Shown in pieces: positions 1 through 7,143 of a stretch of DNA of 64,000 nucleotides. The stretch covers positions 1 through 64,000 of the forward strand of contig WHSU01000002.1 of assembly GCA_009379925.1 (NCBI GenBank), in the 5' to 3' direction. The notes beneath the pieces were generated by a model that was not told where the DNA came from, did no database searches, and saw nothing but the letters and a program-made list of their open reading frames with translations. Position 1 is the first letter of the stretch; each line of letters starts with the position of its first letter. Origin of the DNA: Dehalococcoidia bacterium (GTDB taxonomy: Bacteria > Chloroflexota > Dehalococcoidia > UBA2979). The position numbers were made by a program, and so were the translations under genes.

Positions 1-1
1 C

Positions 2-241
2 TTTGAGGTCCGCGAGTGGTTCCACGGCGGCGAGGGGGCTGAGGTGACGGTGCTGATGATGGCGCCCGGCCAGGTCACGCTCCTGGAGAACGCCGGCTAC
101 GCGATCGACTCGCGGCTGCTGGTCTCCGGCGAACCTCGATGGGGCGGCGAGCCGCTGGACGACCCGATCGCCTGGACCTGCGGCTTCAGCAGGACGCACG
201 ACGGTGCGACGGCGGACGCCTGGCGCACGGCGTTCTCGTAG
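2..241 (+). CDS. C-terminal part of a hypothetical protein
   Basis: The reading frame is open from the first bases of the window and ends at TAG 239-241, so only the last 79 residues are present and the true start lies outside. The visible part is a compact mixed hydrophobic/acidic segment ending in GFSRTHDGATADAWRTAF. I do not recognise a named domain and no membrane segment is visible. It may be the end of a secreted or anti-sigma-like protein, but that is a guess. It reads in the same direction as the esterase that follows about 200 bases later. Confidence 0.6.
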   Translation, partial: FEVREWFHGGEGAEVTVLMMAPGQVTLLENAGYAIDSRLLVSGEPRWGGEPLDDPIAWTCGFSRTHDGATADAWRTAFS

Positions 242-445
242 CGGCTGCTACCGGTAGAGCGAGGGCCCATCTGGCGTGGTGCTTCCCCGGACTTCGCGGG
301 GTTGGGTTGCGCCGCCTCGACCGCCACGACGCCACCCACCGCCCACGCCGGCTGAGCACGCCCGTCGAGCACTCTACTGATGTGCATCGCGCGCGGCTCC
401 GTGGTACGAAGCGCGTGCAGGTCAGCGACCATCGAGGAGCGAGCG

Positions 446-2020
446 ATGCCGGAACCGATCATCGAGACGACGGCGGGCAAGGTGCGCGGCGCAGCCGCCA
501 GTGGGGTCCTCGCCTTCCTCGGTATTCCGTACGGCCAGTCGACCGGCGGAACGCGACGGTTCCTGCCGCCGCTGTCCGCCGAGCCGTGGAGCGGCGTGCG
601 GGACGCACTGGCGTACCGCCCAGCCTGCCCGCAGCTGGACCAGAACGTGGACGAGGAGACAGCGGTCCAGGCGCGGCGGGCCGTTACCGACACCATCTTC
701 GAGAGCGAAGACTGCCTGACCCTGAACGTATGGACGCCAGACCCGGACGCGGCCTCGAAGCGGCCCGTGATGGTCTGGTTCCACGGCGCCGGGTTCTACG
801 GCAAGTCCGGCAGCCTGCCGGCCCCCGGCGGCGCCGCGCTGGCGGCCACCGGCGACGTGGTCGTCGTCTCCGTCACGCACCGCCTCAACGTCTTCGGCTA
901 CCTGCACCTGGGCGCCGTGGACCCGCGGTTCGCGGGCGCCGGGACGGCGGGGATGCTGGACCTGGTGCTGGCGCTTGAATGGGTGCGCGACAACATCGAG
1001 GCGTTTGGCGGCGACCCCGGCAATGTGACGATCTTCGGTTGCTCGGGCGGCGGACAGAAGGTGTCCGCCATGCTCGCGATGCCCGCAGGGCACGGGCTGT
1101 TCCACAAGGCCAGCATCCAGAGCGGCGCCGGCGTGCGCATGATGGACGCCGAGTACGCCGGTCCGTTCGCCGAGCGGCTGCTCGACCACCTCGGGCTCCG
1201 CAACGCTGACGAGTTGCAGGCGGTGCCCGTCGGACGGTTGCTGGAGGAGATCAACAACGTCCCGGGCCCCGAGGTGCAACAGCGGCTGGGCCGGCGCGCG
1301 CCGAACAACATCTTGCGGCTGCGTCCCGTGATGGACGGCGTGCACATCCCCGTCCACCCCTTCGACCCGGAGGCGGCGACGACCGCGCGCGGCATCCCGC
1401 TGATCATCGGCTGCGCCAAGGACGAGGCGATCACCTACGTCGCCCGCGACCCGCGCAATGCCGGGCTGAACGGCCTGCCGGACAGCGCGGTCGTCGAGCA
1501 GTTGCGCGCCGACCTCGGTAACCGTGCGGAGACCGTGGTGGACACGTACCGCCGAGGGCGGCCGGAGGCGTCGTCGTTCGAACTGATCCTGGCGATCGCC
1601 AGCGAGGACCGGCGGCTCTCCGCGCTCCAGCTGGCGGGCCGACAGGCGGCCGCCTCGGATGCGCCGGTGTACTTCTACCGGCTGGAGTGGGACAGCGACT
1701 ACTTCCCCGTGCCAGCGGCCGCGCACGGCTCGGACGTACCGTTGATCTTCGGGGAACTCGACCGCCAGACCCTCGGCTCGAGGGCCGACAAGACGGAGAT
1801 GTCCGCCCTGATGGCACACACCTGGGCTGCCTTCGCGCACACGGGCAGTCCCGACAATCCGTTGATCCCGACCTGGCCGCCCTACGACGAGCAGACGCGC
1901 GCAACGATGGTGCTCGACCTGCCGAGCCACGCGGAGTACGACTACCGGCGCGAGGAGCGCGAGGTCTGGGCCGCGATCCCCGTGAAGCAGTCGTGGGAAG
2001 GCGTCGCAACGCCGGCCTGA
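446..2020 (+). CDS. Type-B carboxylesterase
   Basis: A 524-residue alpha/beta hydrolase of the carboxylesterase/lipase type-B family, expected to hydrolyse carboxylic esters. Family marks are the second signature [11 protein letters not shown], the oxyanion motif WFHGAGF, the nucleophile elbow FGCSGGG with Ser200, an acidic residue in GCAKDEAI and a histidine in AAHGSD. The elbow is GCSGG rather than the usual GESAG. The frame is open back to 380, but ATG 446 is preferred because GAGGAGCGAG stands just before it and the family N-terminus starts there. No signal peptide is evident, so it is probably cytoplasmic. The SDR gene starts 39 bases downstream, suggesting an operon. Confidence 0.9.
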   Translation: MPEPIIETTAGKVRGAAASGVLAFLGIPYGQSTGGTRRFLPPLSAEPWSGVRDALAYRPACPQLDQNVDEETAVQARRAVTDTIFESEDCLTLNVWTPDPDAASKRPVMVWFHGAGFYGKSGSLPAPGGAALAATGDVVVVSVTHRLNVFGYLHLGAVDPRFAGAGTAGMLDLVLALEWVRDNIEAFGGDPGNVTIFGCSGGGQKVSAMLAMPAGHGLFHKASIQSGAGVRMMDAEYAGPFAERLLDHLGLRNADELQAVPVGRLLEEINNVPGPEVQQRLGRRAPNNILRLRPVMDGVHIPVHPFDPEAATTARGIPLIIGCAKDEAITYVARDPRNAGLNGLPDSAVVEQLRADLGNRAETVVDTYRRGRPEASSFELILAIASEDRRLSALQLAGRQAAASDAPVYFYRLEWDSDYFPVPAAAHGSDVPLIFGELDRQTLGSRADKTEMSALMAHTWAAFAHTGSPDNPLIPTWPPYDEQTRATMVLDLPSHAEYDYRREEREVWAAIPVKQSWEGVATPA

Positions 2021-2059
2021 CCGCCGGAGTGCGCGCGGCGCAACCAGAGAGGACGGGCC

Positions 2060-2869
2060 GTGGCAGGCGAGGGCAGGGTCGAGGGCAAGGTCGCGGCCGT
2101 CTTCGGGGGCGGGCAGACGCCGGGCGAGACCATCGGCAACGGACGCGCGACGGCGGAACTGCTGGCGCGCGAGGGCGCCCGCGTGCTGGTGGTGGACCGC
2201 TCCCGCGAGGCCGCCGAAGACACGGCGGCGAGCATCCTGGAAGCGGGCGGCGCCGCCTCGGCGTTCCAGGCGGACGTCACGGACGAGGCGCAGGTGCAGG
2301 CCGCGGTCCGCGCGTGTGTGGACCAGTACGGGCGCCTGGACCTGCTGCAGAACAACGTTGGCGCCAGTGTCGCGCTGGGCGACGCGCCGGCCACCGACCT
2401 CACCGTCGAAGCGTTCGACCAGATCTTCGCCGTGAACCTCCGCGGCATGTGGCTGGCCTGCAAGCACGCGCTGCCCGTGATGCGTGAGCAGCGCTCCGGT
2501 TCGATCGTGAACATCTCGTCCATGGCCGCCCGCTCGGCCTACCCGCTGGTGGGGTACAAGACGACGAAAGTCGCCGTGATCGGGCTGACGGAGAACCTCG
2601 CCGGCTTCAACGCGGAGCATGGTATCCGCGTCAACGCCATCCTGCCCGGGCTGATGAACACGCCGATGGCGATCGAGGCCCGCGTGAGCGCGGGCGCCGA
2701 CCGAGCCGAGCTGGTGGCCGCGCGCGACCGGCAGGTCCCGCTGGGGCGGAAGATGGGCAGCGGATGGGACGTGGCCTACGCCTCACTCTTCCTCCACAGC
2801 GACGAGGCCGGCTTCATCACCGGCGTCTCGCTACCCGTCGATGGTGGTGGCGCCGTCGGCCGGCGATGA
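2060..2869 (+). CDS. Short-chain dehydrogenase/reductase
   Basis: A 269-residue NAD(P)-dependent SDR oxidoreductase. The Rossmann glycine motif near residue 17 is expanded (GGGQTPGETIGNG) compared with the classical TGxxxGIG, as in a subset of SDRs. LQNNVG replaces NNAG, the catalytic serines are in NISSMA, and the YKTTK motif supplies Tyr and Lys. The C-terminal SLPVDGG is typical. It starts at GTG 2060 behind AGAGAGGA. It follows the esterase closely, so the two may process one ester/alcohol substrate in sequence; the substrate cannot be read from sequence. Confidence 0.92.
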   Translation: MAGEGRVEGKVAAVFGGGQTPGETIGNGRATAELLAREGARVLVVDRSREAAEDTAASILEAGGAASAFQADVTDEAQVQAAVRACVDQYGRLDLLQNNVGASVALGDAPATDLTVEAFDQIFAVNLRGMWLACKHALPVMREQRSGSIVNISSMAARSAYPLVGYKTTKVAVIGLTENLAGFNAEHGIRVNAILPGLMNTPMAIEARVSAGADRAELVAARDRQVPLGRKMGSGWDVAYASLFLHSDEAGFITGVSLPVDGGGAVGRR

Positions 2870-2935
2870 GCCGGGGCCCCCGACGCGTAACAAGAGGCCG
2901 CGGCGACGCAGTGAGTGGAGTGAGAGGGGGCGTGC

Positions 2936-3163
2936 CTGGAGTATCTCTGGCTACTGGTCCCTGCCACCCTCATCCTCGCGATACTGCTGCTGGCCGGCCG
3001 TCACCTCGCGTGGCGCTGGCACGCGAGGGGCATCACGGGGCGGCGGCGCTGGCCGACAGCGTGGCTGCCGGGGCGCCGGCACGACCGGCGGATGGAACGG
3101 CGCATGGAGCGCATCGGCGGGCTGCCGGCCGCTGAGGACGACACCCAGGACCGCGCCGCGTAG
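2936..3163 (+). CDS. Small single-span membrane protein with a CTG start
   Basis: Between the SDR gene and the next small gene, one frame gives a coherent 75-residue membrane protein. It has a short N-terminus, one hydrophobic helix (LWLLVPATLILAILLLAG) and then a very basic tail rich in Arg and Trp that ends in an acidic stretch. An in-frame TGA at 2921 leaves no ATG, GTG or TTG before the helix. CTG 2936 follows GAGAGGGGG at a good distance and is the likely start. The positive-inside rule would put the tail in the cytoplasm. Function unknown; the rare start codon makes this a moderate call. Confidence 0.45.
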   Translation: MEYLWLLVPATLILAILLLAGRHLAWRWHARGITGRRRWPTAWLPGRRHDRRMERRMERIGGLPAAEDDTQDRAA

Positions 3164-3193
3164 ACGGCGGGGGCACCAGACCGGCGCGCAACG

Positions 3194-3439
3194 TTGGACG
3201 CTGCGCAGGCGCGGCTTCGGTACGAACAAGCCCAGGATGCGTGGCGGGCCGCGAACGAGGCACGCGTCGTGCGAGAAGGCTACCGGCGCGGGACCTCACC
3301 GTGGTCGGGACTCGCATCGGTCGCGCACACCCTCGAGCGGCGCCCGCAGGATATCGATCTGGACGAGGACGCGGCGTACGAGGCGTTGATCCGCGCGCTT
3401 GACGTTTATGTCGCGCTGGTCAGGCCCTACGCGCGCTAG
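3194..3439 (+). CDS. Small charged helical protein, unknown
   Basis: An 81-residue soluble protein starting at TTG 3194. It is mostly charged amphipathic helix (AQARLRYEQAQDAWRAANEA near the N-terminus, DEDAAYEALIRALDVYVAL near the C-terminus) with no membrane segment. Third-position GC bias follows the frame, which supports real coding, but I recognise no family and the ribosome binding site is weak. It reads in the same direction as the preceding membrane protein and could share its transcript. Confidence 0.45.
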   Translation: MDAAQARLRYEQAQDAWRAANEARVVREGYRRGTSPWSGLASVAHTLERRPQDIDLDEDAAYEALIRALDVYVALVRPYAR

Positions 3440-3492
3440 ACCCGAGCCACGGAAGATCGGCTCCCCGCCGCCCCCCAAACCTGTAAAATCCA

Positions 3493-3498
3493 TATACT
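3493..3498 (+). promoter_or_regulatory. -10 element for the secreted protein gene
   Basis: TATACT lies in an unusually AT-rich pocket (AAAATCCATATACTTT) about 55-70 bases before the downstream gene. A second, similar CATACT occurs at 3518-3523. No convincing -35 box is visible. Confidence 0.4.
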
Positions 3499-3565
3499 TT
3501 CGTGGGCTTCAGGCCCCATACTGTCCCCATAAGTTGGCTGCCACATTATGAAAGGTGGGGTCCTC

Positions 3566-4471
3566 GTGTCAGCCATCATTGGACTCCCAGCAGCACGCTG
3601 GGTGGTTTCGCTTGTCATCCTCGCGATGGGGTTGGTGGCGTGGGCCGCGCCCCGTGCCGCCGAGGCAGCACCGTTCCACGGCGCGATCTACACGACCACG
3701 GATGCCTGTACCACCGTCAACGAGAACGTCGGCTACACCTCGAAGCTGGACGTCTTCCTCAACGGCGGCCCGCAGGGTGGCAGCCCGAGGGGCCTCCCCG
3801 ACGGCAACTACTGGGTCCGTGTCACCGAGCCGAACGGCACCGTGTTGGGTGAGTCAACCAGCGCCAACGCGACTGTTTCTGGCGGCGTCCTCGACTGCGA
3901 CCGGTTGTGGGACCTCGTCATGAAGGAGAGCGACGGCTCGCAGGGCTACGACGACACCTCGAACAACGGTGGCGAGTACAAGGCCTGGCTCTGCCAGACG
4001 AATGCGTTCAGCCCGAGCTCGTGCAAGACAGACAACTTCAAGGTGCGCGAGGAAGCACCCACCCCGGTCGACGCTTGTGCGCCCGCACCGAACCGGATCG
4101 TGGTCTTCTTCGGCGGTGAACAGTTGATCATGTCGTCCACGCAGTTCATCGAGGAGACGGGCCTCAACATCCCGGCGGGGACCTACTCGGTCACCCTGCG
4201 CTCCTTCGACGACCACAGCGGTGACGACCCCCCGCAGGACCAGGACTTCGAGCAGTGGTCCGTGCGGTTCGGCACGGCGGGTGGCCCCGAGTCCGGCGTT
4301 ATCTCTGACCTCCCGGACAACCTGGACGAACTCACGGAGAACGTCGGCGAGGTCGAGTTGTTGACCGACATCACTAGCTTGCGAGCGGTCCACGCGCTGA
4401 GCGGCCAGGGCCCCACCGGACCCGAGAGCGTCACACCGGTCTGCGTCGCGCTCGACCGCGTCGACGACTAG
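3566..4471 (+). CDS. Secreted protein, unknown family
   Basis: A 301-residue exported protein. The N-terminus has a hydrophobic core (WVVSLVILAMGLVAWAA) and a signal-peptidase site after AAEA. The mature part is polar and acidic and contains a short Ig-like or prealbumin-like stretch, DGNYWVRVTEPNGTVLG, plus five or more cysteines that could form disulfides once exported. The frame also opens at ATG 3548, but AAAGGTGGGG lies at the right distance before GTG 3566, so that start is preferred. No catalytic motif is seen. A strong terminator follows, so it is probably transcribed alone. Confidence 0.75.
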   Translation: MSAIIGLPAARWVVSLVILAMGLVAWAAPRAAEAAPFHGAIYTTTDACTTVNENVGYTSKLDVFLNGGPQGGSPRGLPDGNYWVRVTEPNGTVLGESTSANATVSGGVLDCDRLWDLVMKESDGSQGYDDTSNNGGEYKAWLCQTNAFSPSSCKTDNFKVREEAPTPVDACAPAPNRIVVFFGGEQLIMSSTQFIEETGLNIPAGTYSVTLRSFDDHSGDDPPQDQDFEQWSVRFGTAGGPESGVISDLPDNLDELTENVGEVELLTDITSLRAVHALSGQGPTGPESVTPVCVALDRVDD

Positions 4472-4497
4472 CACCCGAAGCGGTCCAGACGCAGCGA

Positions 4498-4524
4498 GGC
4501 CCCGACCGTACGGTCGGGGCCTTT
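4498..4524 (+). terminator. Rho-independent terminator
   Basis: A perfect inverted repeat, GGCCCCGACC-GTAC-GGTCGGGGCC, is followed by TTT. It sits 27 bases after the secreted protein's stop codon. Confidence 0.75.
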
Positions 4525-4862
4525 GCGTGTCCCGCGTCTCGCGAGCCGTCCCGCCAGCCCCCTCAAGCGGCGGCGGGGATGCCTCGGCGTGCTCGTTGGC
4601 AGCCGGCCGGCCACCGAGGCGGCGCAAGGGGTCCAGTCCTCGCACAGGCAACCTACACACACGCGCCCGCCGATGACCGACAGCCGGCTGAAGGTCTGGT
4701 CACGCAACATGAGTCTGACGGAGTCGTCAGCGGGGAGGGCCGCGTCCCACTCGTCTCCGCCGGTCGCCATCCCTAGTCTGTGCACGTCCACCGGCGCGGG
4801 CACGGGCGCCGCGGCCTTATCTCAACATCTCAAGGTCCAGGTCGCTCGAAAGGACTTCAACG
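4525..4862. other. Intergenic stretch, no gene supported
   Basis: About 340 bases between the terminator and the next secreted protein. Open frames exist on both strands but show no family resemblance, no ribosome binding site and no codon bias of their own. GAAAGGA at 4848-4854 belongs to the gene that follows. Confidence 0.5.
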
Positions 4863-5198
4863 TTGCGTCGATACGTAGCTGGTGCGGTGCTCGGTGGCTT
4901 GATGGCACTCAGCTTCGCTGGTCAGGCTATGGCGTTTGACTGCTTCATCGCGAACAAGCCAGTCGGTGCAGGCTCCGTCGGGACCGAGACTTCGACCGGC
5001 TTCGTGCCGAACAAGCCGAACCCCGGCAATGAAGAGCAGCCGCATGGCGCCTTTGTCAGCTTCGAAGAGGGCGGAGAGACCTACGAGGTCTTCATCCACG
5101 GCCTGCTCCCCCCGGTCCGCGAGGGTGGATCGCAAGCGAACTGCGACGGCAAGGGCATCGACTCGCTCGAGGCCTGCTTCGGCGGCGAGCACGAGTAG
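4863..5198 (+). CDS. Small secreted protein, unknown
   Basis: A 111-residue exported protein. It starts at TTG 4863, eight bases after the strong GAAAGGA ribosome binding site. The N-terminus is a clear signal peptide: basic MRRY, a hydrophobic core, and cleavage after QAMA. The mature part is about 87 residues, acidic, with three cysteines and a repeated N-K-P motif (IANKPVGAGS and VPNKPNPGNE). No known domain. It may act in the same extracytoplasmic setting as the secreted protein upstream, from which a terminator separates it. Confidence 0.7.
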   Translation: MRRYVAGAVLGGLMALSFAGQAMAFDCFIANKPVGAGSVGTETSTGFVPNKPNPGNEEQPHGAFVSFEEGGETYEVFIHGLLPPVREGGSQANCDGKGIDSLEACFGGEHE

Positions 5199-5326
5199 CC
5201 CGAGGTGACCCGGCTCCGCGGCCGCCGTGCCGGCCGCGGTGACCGATGCGCTCGATGGGAGCGCCCCGCACTCTCCGCGGGTTGGATGCCCCGGCGACCG
5301 AGGGCGCCGGCGGGTAGGCACAAGGG

Positions 5327-5404
5327 TGGTGGGCGATGGAGGGCTCGAACCTCCGACCTTCCGGGTGTAAACCGAACGCTCTGGCCAACTGAGCTAATCG
5401 CCCT
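5327..5404 (-). tRNA. tRNA-Val (anticodon TAC)
   Basis: Full cloverleaf on the reverse strand. The acceptor GGGCGAT/ATCGCCC has discriminator A and an encoded CCA at 5327-5329. The D arm is GCTC...GAGC, the anticodon stem TTCGG/CCGGA encloses loop TTTACAC (anticodon at 5368-5370), and the T arm is GGAGG-TTCGAGC-CCTCC. It reads valine GUA codons. Confidence 0.97.
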
Positions 5405-5459
5405 CGAACGGTCCGAGGTGGCGGCGCCAACCGATGCTATGGACGCCGCGATCGGGGGG

Positions 5460-5678
5460 TCAAGACCGACGGTCGTCCGGTCCGTCCCGGGGGCGCTTCC
5501 ACGGCAGCGGCGCGGTCATCCCGATGATCAGGGTCATGTAGCCGAGGATCAGCAGCAACTCGAAGGCCACGCGCGCGCCGTGCCCGAGCCAGGCCTCCAC
5601 CAGGTCGCCGCCCACCCACAGGTTCACGACCAGCGCCGCGAACACCAGCAGGTGGCGCCCCCATCCGATCTCGCTCAC
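5460..5678 (-). CDS. Small two-span membrane protein
   Basis: A 72-residue protein with two hydrophobic helices, LLVFAALVVNLWVGG and FELLLILGYMTLIIGMTA, and a basic, polar C-terminus. The frame extends to 5750, but the upstream part is hydrophilic and low-quality; GTG 5678 gives a clean protein starting VSEIGWGRH. A -10-like TACGCT lies only a few bases upstream, so a leaderless message is possible. No family recognised. It is divergent from the helical protein gene at 5738. Confidence 0.6.
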   Translation of the reverse strand: MSEIGWGRHLLVFAALVVNLWVGGDLVEAWLGHGARVAFELLLILGYMTLIIGMTAPLPWKRPRDGPDDRRS

Positions 5679-5737
5679 CCTGCTAGCGTAACGTCCGCGC
5701 CCCAGGCGCACATCGCCCGCCGACCACAGGAGGCCCG

Positions 5738-6286
5738 GTGCCGGCACCACCGTCGCCCGACGACCCGCAGCTCACTGCCCTCGATACCCTCACGCTCGAA
5801 CAGCTGGAGGAAGCGTCCGGAGAGTTGCACCGGCGGCTCGGCGCTGCGCTGCGCCGGCTGGGCGAGGGCGGGGCGGACGAGGTGGACGCGGACCGGCATT
5901 CACCGCGCAGCCGGGCGGCCGCGCTGGCCGTTGGTCTCGAGCTGGCGTCGGCGACGCTGGGGGCCGTGGCGGCCGGGGTGGCGTTGCCGGCGGGCCGGCT
6001 GGACCGGCACCCCTCGAGCGTCGCGGCGGTGATGTACGCGGCACCCAGTATCGGGGCGCTCGTCGCACGCCTGGAGCAGGACCGGCGGCAGCTGGCGTCC
6101 CTGGCGCGGACGCTCGAGCACCGGCTGCACGAGGTGCGAGAGACCGCGTGGGGCACGCTATCGCTACGGCGCGTCCTAACGTTCGCGGGCCTTGCTGAAC
6201 CGGCGTACTGCGCTCAGGTGCTGGAGTCGCTCGCGGCGGCGATCGAAGCATCGAAAGCGGCGCCCGGAAGCGAACGCGACGCATAA
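5738..6286 (+). CDS. Alpha-helical hypothetical protein
   Basis: A 182-residue soluble protein starting at GTG 5738 right after a consensus AGGAGG. It is Ala/Leu/Arg-rich and predicted almost wholly helical: an N-terminal acidic segment (LDTLTLEQLEEASGELHRRL), a small-residue-rich middle (AVGLELASATLGAVAAGVAL) and a C-terminal helix pair. No motif tied to a known reaction is visible. It is followed by an intergenic region with DnaA-box-like sites. Confidence 0.65.
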   Translation: MPAPPSPDDPQLTALDTLTLEQLEEASGELHRRLGAALRRLGEGGADEVDADRHSPRSRAAALAVGLELASATLGAVAAGVALPAGRLDRHPSSVAAVMYAAPSIGALVARLEQDRRQLASLARTLEHRLHEVRETAWGTLSLRRVLTFAGLAEPAYCAQVLESLAAAIEASKAAPGSERDA

Positions 6287-6337
6287 CGCCGCCCGCGATG
6301 GGGCATGTAAGAGAGTGTTATGTTTCTGTTATGTCGC

Positions 6338-6368
6338 TTATCCCCAGCTGGGGACGGGCTGTGGATAA
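6338..6368. promoter_or_regulatory. DnaA-box-like pair around a palindrome
   Basis: TTATCCCCA (6338-6346, + strand, one change from consensus) and TTATCCACA (6360-6368, - strand, perfect consensus) face each other across the perfect 12-base palindrome CCCCAGCTGGGG (6342-6353). Just upstream, TGTTATGT occurs twice (6316-6337). The region lies between two convergent genes. No dnaA, dnaN or gidA gene is present, so this is not called an origin. Confidence 0.4.
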
Positions 6369-6407
6369 CTCCGACCCGCGCCGCTGTGCCGCGGGCGTCG
6401 GGTGGGG

Positions 6408-6962
6408 CTATCCCGATGGGTTCGGGATGACCTGCTCCGTGAGCACCTCGAACTGGCTGCCGTCCCACTGGTAGACGGTCTCGCGCAGCTCCGAGGGGCA
6501 ACACTCCGCGTCGTCATCGTCGTAGACGCCTTCCTGCGTCACCAGCAGGCTGCCCTGGCGCACCTCGACGTGGCCGCCCGCCTGCACGAAGTGCACCATC
6601 ACCGGCTGGCCGTCCGCGAGGCGATACACGGCGGCGCCGACGGCGCCCTGCGTGCCCCCCGACTCGACGATGACGACGGCCTCCTCCTTGCCGTCCCCGG
6701 TCAGGTCGGCGAACAGGACGCGCTCGTTGTGCACCTCCCCGCCCCCGGCCTGGTCGACCAGCGGTCCCTGTAGCGCTGCGTCCTCGAAGTCCACGTCGCG
6801 CAGCGAGTCGACCGGACTCGCGGCTGGGGCCGTCGAGGTGGCCGTGGGCGTCGACGCGTCGTTGTCATCGCCGCAGGCGGCAAGCGCGAGGAGTAGCAGG
6901 GAGGCGGACAGCAGGGCGACCGGGCGGATGCGGGCGCGGCTGAGGGCGGCGCTGTGAGACAT
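6408..6962 (-). CDS. Lipoprotein, unknown function
   Basis: A 184-residue lipoprotein. After a basic N-terminus the hydrophobic core ends in the lipobox LALAAC, followed by acidic and Thr/Pro/Ala-rich linker sequence. The globular part contains LTGDGKEEAVV, resembling the calcium-loop repeat of FG-GAP/VCBS-type proteins, and ends in mixed beta-type sequence with a Cys-Cys pair (DDAECCPSE). It is expected on the outer face of the cytoplasmic membrane. It is divergent from recQ. Confidence 0.75.
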   Translation of the reverse strand: MSHSAALSRARIRPVALLSASLLLLALAACGDDNDASTPTATSTAPAASPVDSLRDVDFEDAALQGPLVDQAGGGEVHNERVLFADLTGDGKEEAVVIVESGGTQGAVGAAVYRLADGQPVMVHFVQAGGHVEVRQGSLLVTQEGVYDDDDAECCPSELRETVYQWDGSQFEVLTEQVIPNPSG

Positions 6963-7123
6963 GGCGGGCTCCGTCCGGTCGTGGTCCGAGACGCGACAGC
7001 GTCGCGCCGGCGGTCACCGGGCGTCGCACCGCCTCGGCGCCCTCGTCTCGCATGATCCGGGCTCGGGCGGGCGTGATCAACGGCCCGATGCGCGCGCTGC
7101 CTGCCGCTGCCGAACATCTGCGC

Positions 7124-7140
7124 TACTATCCCGCTAGCAT
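7124..7140 (+). promoter_or_regulatory. Two -10-like hexamers before recQ
   Basis: TACTAT (7124-7129) and TAGCAT (7135-7140) stand 11 bases apart, directly before the first ATG of recQ at 7144. They match the recurrent TAnnaT class of -10 elements seen through this window. Confidence 0.4.
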
Positions 7141-7143
7141 CCG

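Noticed and set aside
422-2620. 732-codon open frame on the reverse strand over the esterase and SDR genes
   Set aside because: It is the antisense shadow of two clear genes; its translation is Arg/His/Val-rich with no domain, as is usual in very GC-rich DNA.
4468-4803. 111-codon reverse frame after the first secreted protein
   Set aside because: It would run through a strong terminator and has no ribosome binding site or recognisable domain.
6287-6407. Replication origin
   Set aside because: Two DnaA-like boxes only, no AT-rich unwinding element and no dnaA/dnaN neighbourhood; kept as a site of interest, not an origin.
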